Assembly: GCA_002790635.1 (NCBI GenBank)
Contig: PFVN01000043.1
Location: 1 to 8,276, forward strand
DNA: 8,276 nucleotides
Direction of reading: 5' to 3'
Source of the DNA: Candidatus Moranbacteria bacterium CG_4_9_14_3_um_filter_42_9
Lineage (GTDB): Bacteria > Patescibacteriota > Minisyncoccia > Moranbacterales > UBA2206
Position numbers and translations under genes: made by a program. Positions 1 through 7,300 of the stretch are shown here, piece after piece (the first letter of the stretch is position 1; every line of letters starts with the position of its first letter). The notes under the pieces were generated by a model that had not been told where the DNA came from, did no database searches, and worked only from the letters and a program-made list of their open reading frames with translations.

Positions 1-503
1 AAAATAATACCCTAGCCATTCCGGATGGAATAGCTATCACTGATGCCAAAACATATCTAACATATATCTATCTGCTGGATGCCAAAAACAACCAGATCTA
101 CCGCTATCCAAGAGCCGAGGGCGGTTTTGGGCAAAAATCCGATTGGGTAAAAGAATCCTTGGATCTGTCAGGCGCGACCGGTATGGCCATCGGCGAAAAT
201 ATTTTCGTCGCGGAGGGAAAAAATATCCTAAAATTATTCCGCGGTAAAAAACAGGATTTTAACTTAGAACAATCGGCCACGCCCATCACTCCGTATAAAG
301 TTTATGTTTTAGAAAACAACACCGATATCTATGTTTTGGATAAAACTAATTCCCGAATCATAAAACTGGACGCCTCCGGCAATATAATCACGCAATATTA
401 TAATTCCGAAATTTCAGGCGCCAATGATCTGGCCGTGGACGAGGCGAATAATACTGTTTATTTTTCCACTCCGGACGATATTAAATCTTTTAGGATGGAA
501 TGA
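1..503 (+). CDS. Beta-propeller (NHL-like) protein, 3' end only
   Basis: The frame is open from position 3 to the TGA at 501-503, giving 166 visible codons; the start lies outside the window. The protein shows repeated short beta-strand units typical of NHL/YVTN-type propeller blades: a segment reading IYLLDAKNNQIYRY, then GMAIGENIFVAEGKNILKLF, then IYVLDKTNSRIIKLDASGN, and a last blade ANDLAVDEANNTVYFSTPDDI. Each has the pattern of a hydrophobic strand, a D-x-x-N-x-(R/Q)-I turn and another strand, spaced by roughly 40-50 residues. Such propellers are usually binding platforms, often at the cell surface. In patescibacterial genomes similar C-terminal propellers are attached to longer membrane proteins, but nothing N-terminal is visible here. 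The gene converges on the ATPase gene at 952. The propeller call is fairly safe; the exact family and ligand are unknown. Confidence 0.8.
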   Translation, partial: NNTLAIPDGIAITDAKTYLTYIYLLDAKNNQIYRYPRAEGGFGQKSDWVKESLDLSGATGMAIGENIFVAEGKNILKLFRGKKQDFNLEQSATPITPYKVYVLENNTDIYVLDKTNSRIIKLDASGNIITQYYNSEISGANDLAVDEANNTVYFSTPDDIKSFRME

Positions 504-537
504 TCTCTTCCACTTTTTTTGGCAGCAAAGCTTATCC

Positions 538-566
538 TTACTTTTTCTGTCCGCCAGAAAAAGTAA
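538..566. repeat. 12-bp perfect inverted repeat (left hairpin)
   Basis: TTACTTTTTCTG at 538-549 pairs perfectly with CAGAAAAAGTAA at 555-566 around a five-base loop. It lies about 35 bp past the stop of the beta-propeller gene and could act as a transcript 3'-end structure. However, no T-run follows it on the + strand, so it is not a canonical intrinsic terminator for that gene. Confidence 0.8.
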
Positions 567-634
567 CAAAAAAAGCTCTCAGCGTGCTCATGCGCTGGAA
601 AATTCTGCACTCGTTCGCTAAAAGTTCAGTCTTC

Positions 635-650
635 GTCCGCCGCGGCGGAC
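635..650. repeat. 16-bp perfect GC-rich palindrome
   Basis: GTCCGCCG followed by its exact reverse complement CGGCGGAC gives a 16-bp palindrome with no spacer. It is strongly GC-rich in an AT-rich surrounding. It could be a protein-binding site or part of the repeat element. As a hairpin it would need to open its central bases, so binding of a dimeric protein is at least as plausible as a role in RNA. Confidence 0.8.
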
Positions 651-745
651 TACGATACAAACTTTCTAAACGCTCACTCGCTTGAATTTACAGCAGCGCA
701 TCACGCAATGCTGAAAATAGTATTTTATTTTAAAAAACCAATATC

Positions 746-764
746 CGCACATAGCGAATGTGCG
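746..764. repeat. 7-bp stem hairpin
   Basis: CGCACAT at 746-752 pairs with ATGTGCG at 758-764 across a five-base loop. It lies inside the intergenic element. No function can be assigned. Confidence 0.6.
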
Positions 765-790
765 TAGGCAAATTACAGCAGACGAGCGTG

Positions 791-836
791 AAAATCACTC
801 ATCCCTTTTCGGAGCGACGTCGTTTTTAGTGATTTT
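791..836. repeat. 9-bp inverted repeat with wide spacer
   Basis: AAAATCACT at 791-799 is exactly inverted as AGTGATTTT at 828-836, with 28 bases between. The spacer itself contains the 8-bp palindrome CGACGTCG at 815-822. It is part of the structured core of the intergenic element. Confidence 0.6.
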
Positions 837-893
837 AGCGAGTCCGCGTCAAGAATTTGCCACAGCACGAGCCGGTGTGGTGATTTCTTTGTA

Positions 894-917
894 ACTTTCT
901 TTGTCAGCAAAGAAAGT
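894..917. repeat. 10-bp perfect inverted repeat (right hairpin)
   Basis: ACTTTCTTTG at 894-903 pairs perfectly with CAAAGAAAGT at 908-917 around a four-base TCAG loop. It lies about 35 bp downstream of the ATPase stop codon on the - strand. It is the diverged, inverted counterpart of the hairpin at 538-566, and the pair marks the two ends of the putative repeat element. A role in ending or protecting the ATPase mRNA is possible, but there is no clear T-run. Confidence 0.8.
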
Positions 918-924
918 GGACATA

Positions 925-960
925 AAATTACGTAATTTGTTACGTAGCATGCTACGTAAC
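925..960. repeat. Double palindrome with three TACGTA sites at 12-bp period
   Basis: Two perfect palindromes abut. The first, at 925-938, has half-site AAATTAC. The second, at 939-960, has half-site GTTACGTAGCA and is 22 bp long. Together they place TACGTA at 929, 941 and 953, exactly 12 bp apart. The 22-bp palindrome covers the stop codon (952-954) and the last two sense codons of the ATPase gene. As RNA it could fold into a 9-bp stem with a CATG loop directly at the gene's end. As DNA it looks like an array of symmetric binding sites. Confidence 0.8.
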
Positions 961-3444
961 ACTCATTTTTAGTTTCGTCCGTTCCATAATCTCCCGATTG
1001 ACGATGGTCTTGTCCCGCCCGAATTTGAGTCGTGACAATTCTTTGAGTGCGTTGGCGATATCCTGTTTACCTTTGGTTGGTGGGCAACCTTCAATATTGA
1101 ATGGCTTAGAGAGAACACCTTTAACCAGAATTTTCGCAAATCCTTTGTGGTTATCCACGTTTATGAGATCGTTTTTGGTAAACACTGGCTCGAGTTGTTT
1201 TTCCAAAAATTCCGCATCCTCCGGACCAACCCGGTAAATTATCATCGAGCCGACGTTGCCAAAAACCGCTTTAGAAATTTCTTCCTTGAGCTGTGCGATG
1301 AATTGATGGGCGATATTCAGACACAGTTTATATTTTCTAGCTTCCGAAAGAATTTGCGCGATTGAATTGGTAGTCACATTCTGAAATTCATCCATATACA
1401 GATAGAAATCAACGCGCTGATCTTCCGGCGTATCAACCCGCGACAGGGCCGCCATCAGGATTTTGCCGACAATCACCATGCCCAAGAGACGCGCGTTGAT
1501 CTCGCCGATTCGGCCCTTAGAAAGATTGATGAGCAATATCTTTTTGTTGTCCATCATCTCGCGAAAGTTAATGGTGCTTTTTTGCTGGGCAATGATGGGC
1601 CGCATCATATCATTGGAAATAAACGTCGTGAGTTTGGAAGTGATATAGGGAACCATATTAGCCAGCGCCGCTTCGCCGCCGGCCTTTTCCGCTTCCTTGG
1701 TCCAAAAATCAATAACAATCGGGTTTTGGCACCTGGACAATTTCATTTTTCTGAATTCCTCGTCCGACAGCACTTTCGGAATTTCCATCAGCGTCGATCC
1801 CGATTCCGGATCTTCCATCACTAAAAGCATGGCGTTCCGCATATATTGCTCAAACATTGGCCCGCCGGTGGCTTTCAGGTCATATAATTGATCAAAGATC
1901 CCGATCATTTCATTGATGACGAAAGTTTTCTGTTCCGGATGCGCCGGATCAAATTCCATCATATTGAGGCCAAAAGGACGCTCGGTGTCCGCCGGATCGA
2001 AATATATAACGTCTTCCGCCCGCTCCTTTGGAATGCAGGCCAAGATATCCTGGACGGCTTCGCCATGCGGATCGATAAAACAGAAACCTTTTCCGTTTTT
2101 GGCGTCTTGTTTGGCCATTTCCTGAAGAATTGTCGTCTTGCCGGTTCCAGTTTGCCCGATTGTATAGAAATGTCTTCTTCTGTCGCTGTCGGTCAGTCGA
2201 ATTTCCGTTTTCACGTCCCGATATTCATTAAAGCCAATCATTACTCCTTCCTTGGGCATATCCACCGGCGCCGCGGCCGCGGTAGATTTTAGCCACTTTA
2301 TTTTAGGTGTATCGGTAACAGATATCGGAAAATGGAAAATGCCCGCCGCCTCTTCTGCAGAAAGAAGCATAGCGCTCTCCTTATCGAAATTCCGAAATAT
2401 AAAATCGAACGCAACTTGCTTATCCTTGCTCCTTTTGCGGACTCGGAGCGTATTTATTTGTGGATTTTCAAATTGGGTAAACGCATTTTCGATATAAGAA
2501 ATTATCTGTTCGGCTCGCTCCTGCGTCTTAGCTGATGACAAGGCCCGCACATTTATCTGGAGTGCCGGCTGATTCGCTTTTCCCTCAATTGCCTTGACCA
2601 ACTCTTGCTCTTCCGGTGTCAGCTGAACTGCAGTTTTTTCCTGTTGCAAAGAAGAGCTGTTTTTCTCATTTTTTCCCAGAGAAACTTGACTCATCATTTC
2701 CTTGCCGATTCCCTTTCCAACATCCTTAACAATGGACGGGGTATGAGCATCTTTGAGTTGTTTGCCTTGCTGCATCAGATGAGCGATAGACTTGCCTCTT
2801 TTGCGCCACTCTTCTCCTCGCACTGGCGCAACGACAATTTGAATGGCAGCTCCTTCGCCTAAATCAAGGCGACTCATGGTATTGGCGAATTCATCCAGCG
2901 TGTCCGTTCCCATCGTTTTATAGGTTTTGAGAGGCAGCGCGGGGCTTCCTTTCAGCTCAAATACCGAGTAAACGGTGTGGCTCGAAGGAGTGAATATCGT
3001 ATAATCCGGAACTTTTTCAATGACTGCATCCGGAAAAAAGTTTTGAATTTGTTTTTCCATCGCTTCCCGAATAAATTTCGGCACCGCCATAAAAAAAAGG
3101 ATTTCCTCACTTTTTGCCGGTTTCGCAATTTCAAAAACAATGTTGGGTGTCTCATAAAAAAACTTTTTCCAGCCGCTTATTTTCTGTTTGAAGCTGGCGA
3201 TGGCAGCAAACAGTTTTTCCATCATCATAACTTCTTCTTTCCACTTTTCATTCCCCCCGGATTCATTTAGCTCTACCTTCTTCTTTGTCACCCGAACAAC
3301 TTCGATATCCATTTGCAAAGATTGAACCACCTGTAACCGAAATCGCAGAATGCTAGAAACAACCAAGAATGTGCCGCTAAAAAAGCAGATGATCGATAAA
3401 ATCAACGCTAAGACAATGAAAAGTGGATTTAGGTCGATAGCCAT
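952..3444 (-). CDS. VirD4/TraG-like type IV secretion-type ATPase, membrane-anchored
   Basis: This 830-residue protein has an N-terminal membrane segment (about residues 8-33), then a long N-terminal region (about 90-390) with two similar-looking alpha/beta stretches. The P-loop ATPase domain of the HerA/VirB4/VirD4 superfamily runs from about 400 to 790. Walker A is GQTGTGKTT at 430-438, and a FIDPHG motif typical of this group lies at 456-461. Walker B is YLYMDEFQN at 681-689 with catalytic D685/E686, followed by an AHQF motif near 712-715. These ATPases form membrane hexamers that pump DNA or protein. It is the last gene of the operon, 70 bp after the 166-residue gene. The start is the first ATG of the frame; no clear Shine-Dalgarno sequence precedes it. 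The superfamily is certain. Whether it is a true conjugative coupling protein or a patescibacterial uptake or export motor cannot be told from sequence. No relaxase or VirB gene is in view. Confidence 0.9.
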   Translation of the reverse strand: MAIDLNPLFIVLALILSIICFFSGTFLVVSSILRFRLQVVQSLQMDIEVVRVTKKKVELNESGGNEKWKEEVMMMEKLFAAIASFKQKISGWKKFFYETPNIVFEIAKPAKSEEILFFMAVPKFIREAMEKQIQNFFPDAVIEKVPDYTIFTPSSHTVYSVFELKGSPALPLKTYKTMGTDTLDEFANTMSRLDLGEGAAIQIVVAPVRGEEWRKRGKSIAHLMQQGKQLKDAHTPSIVKDVGKGIGKEMMSQVSLGKNEKNSSSLQQEKTAVQLTPEEQELVKAIEGKANQPALQINVRALSSAKTQERAEQIISYIENAFTQFENPQINTLRVRKRSKDKQVAFDFIFRNFDKESAMLLSAEEAAGIFHFPISVTDTPKIKWLKSTAAAAPVDMPKEGVMIGFNEYRDVKTEIRLTDSDRRRHFYTIGQTGTGKTTILQEMAKQDAKNGKGFCFIDPHGEAVQDILACIPKERAEDVIYFDPADTERPFGLNMMEFDPAHPEQKTFVINEMIGIFDQLYDLKATGGPMFEQYMRNAMLLVMEDPESGSTLMEIPKVLSDEEFRKMKLSRCQNPIVIDFWTKEAEKAGGEAALANMVPYITSKLTTFISNDMMRPIIAQQKSTINFREMMDNKKILLINLSKGRIGEINARLLGMVIVGKILMAALSRVDTPEDQRVDFYLYMDEFQNVTTNSIAQILSEARKYKLCLNIAHQFIAQLKEEISKAVFGNVGSMIIYRVGPEDAEFLEKQLEPVFTKNDLINVDNHKGFAKILVKGVLSKPFNIEGCPPTKGKQDIANALKELSRLKFGRDKTIVNREIMERTKLKMSVT

Positions 3445-3514
3445 ATAATTGAATGCCGGCTTGTTATAATATTCTTATTATTTTCTCGATTTATTTTTAT
3501 AAAAGCAAAAAAAA
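3445..3514. other. AT-rich 70-bp spacer between operon genes
   Basis: This is the largest gap in the minus-strand operon. No convincing intrinsic terminator is seen; a run of eight T follows the upstream gene's stop on the - strand, without a strong stem before it. A -10-like TATTAT on the - strand (3471-3466) might give the ATPase its own promoter, but there is no matching -35. On the + strand the same bases give TGTTATAAT at 3462-3470, a perfect extended -10 pointing against the operon. Both may be chance in AT-rich DNA. Confidence 0.6.
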
Positions 3515-4015
3515 CTAAATATTCTTAATCAGCCCTCTTTTAATCAATTCGTCATGCAATTCATCGGCGAGCATCCGATCGTGAAACTCATCCAAAGTAT
3601 AGTTGTCTTCCAGATGCTGAGCCACCTTGACCGCGTGAATCACGCCTTTTTGCATCGCTAAATTAACCAGATTCTTTATTTTAGCTTCTGAGTCCATTTC
3701 AGCATTGACCAGCTGAGCATCGCCGCTTACCGATGTCGCGTCCGATGGCTGAGCTTGTGCCTTAACCTTGGACAGAATTTTGGAATAAGCGCTCTCTTTT
3801 TCTACCGTCCCTTCCTTTTTTTCCACAATAATTTCAGGAGTGTCTTTTTTTTCAACAGCTTTTATTTCGCTGGACCCCGCCAGGAATTTTCTCTTTAAGT
3901 CCAAGTCTTTATCCTCAATCGGCTCCAGATTGGATTTTATTTCATCTACCATATTTTTTACCCGCTCATTTTTCACTGAGACTGAATCTCGAAAAAATCT
4001 AGACGGGTGAATCAA
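3515..4015 (-). CDS. Small acidic protein with conserved-looking C-terminal helical domain, unknown function
   Basis: The longest reading has 166 residues and starts at TTG (4015-4013), whose last two bases overlap the TGA stop of the upstream gene (TTGA). The first ATG in the frame is at 3952-3950 (Met22), giving a 145-residue version. Residues 1-21 (with FFRDSVSVKNERVKN) look protein-like, and the TTGA junction suits translational coupling, so I prefer the longer form without being sure. Residues 22-110 are charged and low in structure. Residues 111-164 form a compact helical region (NLVNLAMQKGVIHAVKVAQ, then LDEFHDRMLADELHDELIK, ending RGLI) with several His/Asp residues. I have the impression of similar tails in other patescibacterial proteins beside TraG-like ATPases. 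There is no signal peptide or membrane segment. It may be a small accessory partner of the ATPase. Confidence 0.7.
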   Translation of the reverse strand: MIHPSRFFRDSVSVKNERVKNMVDEIKSNLEPIEDKDLDLKRKFLAGSSEIKAVEKKDTPEIIVEKKEGTVEKESAYSKILSKVKAQAQPSDATSVSGDAQLVNAEMDSEAKIKNLVNLAMQKGVIHAVKVAQHLEDNYTLDEFHDRMLADELHDELIKRGLIKNI

Positions 4016-4317
4016 TTTATTATACCGTTTTTCATTTTTTCCTTGAAATCTGCCGATACTCCTTCCAATATCTGATCATAATTTTCAATTTTCCCTTGCA
4101 AAAATTTTTCCACTTCCGTCAAATCGGCTTCGCTATCCAGCATATTTTTAAAAATTTCCCGATCCGCATCTTTCAATCTTTCCATTGTTTCCAGAAACAA
4201 TTTTTTCAATAAAACACCGGTCATTTTTGACAATAATCGCTCCTGCTCTTCAGGTGGCAGTCCGGAAAGGCCCATTTCGTCTAGCAAATTTTTTTGAATC
4301 GTGTTTTGTTGCGCCAT
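4012..4317 (-). CDS. DUF5663-like small helical protein
   Basis: This 101-residue protein appears all-helical and acidic. The recognisable part is residues 18-95: LSGLPPEEQERLLSKMTGVL, then LKKLFLETMERL, a short DREIFKNMLDS helix, and EKFLQGKIENYDQILEGV with a final amphipathic helix. This pattern matches my memory of DUF5663, a family of unknown function found largely in candidate-phyla bacteria; a profile search would settle it. The start is well supported: AAGGAAG at 4327-4321 lies just upstream of the ATG, the best Shine-Dalgarno sequence in the operon. It follows the large gene by 26 bp, and its stop overlaps the next gene's TTG start. No enzyme motif, signal peptide or membrane segment is seen. 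A role as an adaptor or assembly factor for the neighbouring ATPase is a guess from context. Confidence 0.7.
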   Translation of the reverse strand: MAQQNTIQKNLLDEMGLSGLPPEEQERLLSKMTGVLLKKLFLETMERLKDADREIFKNMLDSEADLTEVEKFLQGKIENYDQILEGVSADFKEKMKNGIIN

Positions 4318-4320
4318 TTT

Positions 4321-4327
4321 CTTCCTT
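4321..4327 (-). promoter_or_regulatory. Shine-Dalgarno site of the DUF5663-like gene
   Basis: AAGGAAG on the - strand ends three bases before the ATG at 4317-4315, placing its AGGA core five bases from the start. It is stronger than anything seen upstream of the other three operon genes. The small protein may therefore be translated more strongly than its neighbours. Confidence 0.6.
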
Positions 4328-4343
4328 AAATTTATTTAGCTTC

Positions 4344-7300
4344 TTAGATCCGGCTGATTTCTCCTTTGCGAACAATTCTGGCCAAGCGCCTCACCCAATC
4401 ATCAACTGTTTCTTTTTCGTTCAACGGATCCAGTTTTCCCTTAAAACCCTCTACCTCCTTCAGGTTGTCATAAATTCTAGATATTCTGCCTTCCAGACTG
4501 CCCTCGTTTTGGGCAGTTTTTGTCCCCCGGCCCGTTTTCAGCAATTTTCCGATCGGTTTTTTGGCGATGCCGTCCCATTCATTTTTGTTTTTGCCCGCAA
4601 TATAGCTGCGGATGGAAACAACATTGTTGATATAAGACAGGAGATCTTTCTGATTTTCCAAAAATTGTTTTCTCTTTACCAGTTTGTCCAGTTCCGCTCC
4701 CTCTTTGACTTTGGGAATTTGTTCGTTGAGACCCGCCAGCTCCTGATTGGATTCTTGTATTCTCGGATCCAATTTTAAATTATTTTCCAGATCAATGACC
4801 GGCAGAGTGTGCTTGTAATATTCCGCGACCGCTTTTTTGGTTTTTTCAAAAAACTGCGGAATTTTTCCGGATTTTATGACATTTTTCAGCATCGCGGCGC
4901 CGATGCCGATGGCCGCTGCTCCGCCCGTGCCAACAGCGATAGAGGCCATTCCCAAAACGCTCACCACAACACCGGTTTTTTCCGCCCAGTGCATTTTTTC
5001 CCAGCGGCCGTTCAAATCCTGGACGCACTCTTTGACAAATCCGGCATAGCGCCCCTCAAAATTTTCAACCCGCACCTCAACCTCCGTATCTTCCAATGCG
5101 ATATTTTCTTCCAGCACTATGGTTTTCAGTTTTTCGCCCAATTTTTCCCCGGCAATCCCTTTCCCGACCGCCTCTTCCAAGAGAAATGTCTTATGCTCCA
5201 ACAGTTTTTTATCGTATTCTTTTTTATAATAAGCTACATCCGGATCCTCTTCGCCCAACCGCTCGTGACGATCATCCGCAAACAAAGTTCCGAAAAATTT
5301 TTTCAGCTTACCGTAGGCCGACTTTTTCTTATAATCGGTCTCCAGATAGTCCTTGCGAGCCTGGATCAGTTCTTTCTCAATTTTTTTCAGCTTTTCCTTT
5401 CTTTCTTTTTCTCGGTCCTCCCCGTCTTTTTTCTTTTCTCCAGTCTTTGCGACCTTGCCGACTTCAAGCAATTCGCCCTCCTTCCCCAATTCGGGAAGTT
5501 TTTCTGCTTCTTTTTTCTTTTCTCCGAACCAATTACCTTCTTCTCCAAGTTCATATTCTGCCGGCTCTTTCGCTCCGGAGATTTTTCCATATTCTTCCGG
5601 ATTATTCAAATATTCTTTCAGCTTTCCGATTGGTGCAAATTTTCCACCAGTCATTTTTCCCAGAATTTCCGAAAGTGTGGCCGTTAATTCGCTTTTATCG
5701 TGCATCGGCTTGATCCACATCCGATCTCGGATTTTCTTGCCTTGGCTGAATGCTTCCTGCAATTCTCTATCCGTGGAAACGAAAAAACTTTTAGAATCAG
5801 CATTCCATATCACATAGGCGTTGCAACCGTAGGACTTGGCAGCAATATATCCTCCGGGATTATTTTTTTCAGCGCCGCTGCTAACTTCGACACATATTTT
5901 ACCATATTTATCCGACTGGATTATGAAACCATCTCTTTCCATTTCTGGCAAAGCTTTTTTCGATTTTTCTGCAATATCCTTTTGCGTTTTGCTCCTATTT
6001 TCTGCTTCTTTTCCCTTCCGCACATAGATAAATCCGTATTTTTTCAGTTCTTCTTCGGATAAATCTCGGGTTGGATCAGGATTTTTATCCTTCTCAAAAA
6101 AATATTTCAATGCTTGAAAGCTGCAAAATCTATTAAGACCAGCAATGGTTCTCCATGAATTCTCAAAATATTTTTCCACTCCCGGATAATCCGCATTATC
6201 AACCTGATTAACAAAATTGACCAGATTATCCAAATATTCGGTCTTTTGCAAAAGTCCTAACGACACCAGCAAATCATATGTTTTTTTGGCAGTTGAGGTA
6301 TCGCTCTTGGATTTTTCACCATGATGATCAATGAAGGCTGTTTTTTCCTCAATATCGGCCACAACTCCTTCTTTGTCCCCAGTATCCAGATTGATTCGTC
6401 CCTCTTCGTAAGCGCTCGACCGCACATATTTGATATCTTTTGTTTTTATACCAGCCAACTCCATAAGGCCAAGCGCACACTTGCCATCCAAGTCGGTGTA
6501 ATTGGCAAAAATCATTTTTCCTGTCCTTTTATCTCTCTGCAAATTTCCATGAACAGCAAATTCTTTCCACAGCTCCCTGGTTTTTTCCAAAAACTTTGCA
6601 TCTCCATCTTGTTCCGTATTCGCGTTTAGTTCATCCCAATTTTTAATACGCGAAAGTGTAATTAGAGATCCCGTTCGGGCGATTTCTTTTTCATCTTCGG
6701 TTAATTTTGGAACTTCTTTGCTCGCCTCGCCCTTTGGCGCTTCTATTATCTCTTTTTTCGCATCTTCTAATATTTTATTTGCTTCTTCCCAGACATCTGT
6801 GTTCTCAAGCAAGTTAAGCTGGTCAATAATTACTTCAAAAAGTTTGTCGGCCTTCTTTTTATCTATTTTTTTTCCTATTTGTCCTGCTTTCCACTTTTCC
6901 ACCAGCCCTGGAAATTTTTCAAACACGATTTTTTTTCTGGATTCTTCAAATTTTTTACGCTCCGTTTTTTCCTCCTCGGAACTTTCCACCCGTAGCGTCT
7001 TATCCTGCAGCAATGAATACAGTTTTTCTTCGCTCCAGCGCTCACTTCTTTCTTTGCCAGTTATCCGGTTTACTATGAATACGCGAAAAGTTCCCCTGCC
7101 TAAATCAAGGGTATAGGGCATGGCTCTGTATATATCCCCCTTATCATCGATATAAATCGGTCTTTTCCCAAACTTATTTTCCAGTTCTTCAACTTTTTGC
7201 TGTTCCTTTTCCTCGGCTATTTCATTGGCGGATTTCGGAGGCGTCAAATCCTCTGGCATTTTCGGTGCTGGAGACATTTCGAGAGGCGTTGCAGGAGGCG

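Larger units (their letters stand above)
510..921. repeat. Putative dispersed intergenic repeat element with inverted hairpin ends
   Basis: The left end on the + strand has a hairpin followed by CAGAAAAAGTAACAAAAAAA. The right end, read on the - strand, has a hairpin followed by CAAAGAAAGTTACAAAGAAA. The two ends are therefore diverged copies of one unit pointing inward, about 390 bp apart. A further diverged copy, CCACTTTTTTTGGCAGCAAAG at 510-530, matches the outer part of the right end (CCACTTTCTTTGCTGACAAAG on the - strand). No transposase is present. The arrangement resembles a non-autonomous, MITE-like or REP-like element. My impression that similar AAAGAAAGTAACAAAGAAA segments are scattered in patescibacterial and Bacteroidota genomes is from memory and untested here. 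Confidence 0.5.
504..951. other. Gene-free, hairpin-rich intergenic region between convergent genes
   Basis: No frame here looks like a real protein. Two overlapping forward frames (424-621 and 500-685) cross the hairpins, and their translations change character with the repeats. By eye the region holds about ten hairpins or palindromes: 538-566, 580-597, 635-650, 694-713, 746-764, 791-836, 860-880, 894-917, 925-938 and 939-960. The motif AATTT/AAATT followed by ACAGCA recurs in diverged form near 685, 771 and 854. This is far more secondary structure than an ordinary spacer would carry. The individual elements are listed separately. Confidence 0.7.

Noticed and set aside
538..566. Canonical intrinsic terminator of the beta-propeller gene
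   Set aside because: The stem is perfect but AT-rich, and it is followed by an A-run, not a T-run, on the coding strand.
500..685. 61-codon forward frame whose ATG overlaps the beta-propeller stop as ATGA
   Set aside because: It reads through the repeat-element hairpins and the GC palindrome, has no protein-like pattern or ribosome site, and is best explained as translation of repeat DNA.
504..960. CRISPR array
   Set aside because: There are inverted repeats and diverged short repeats but no regular direct repeats with unique spacers, and no cas genes.
1888..2292. 134-codon forward frame inside the ATPase gene
   Set aside because: It is antisense to the Walker A region of the ATPase, which has unambiguous conserved motifs.
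952..3444. Integrated conjugative element or plasmid
   Set aside because: A VirD4/TraG-like ATPase alone is not enough: there is no relaxase, integrase, VirB set, attachment site or composition break in view.
4185..4778. 197-codon forward frame crossing two minus-strand genes
   Set aside because: It spans the junction of two well-supported genes on the other strand and shows no motif or ribosome site.
4809..5687. 292-codon forward frame rich in Phe, Leu and Ser
   Set aside because: It is the reverse complement of the Lys/Glu-rich coding region of the giant protein; purine-rich coding DNA creates long Phe-rich antisense frames.
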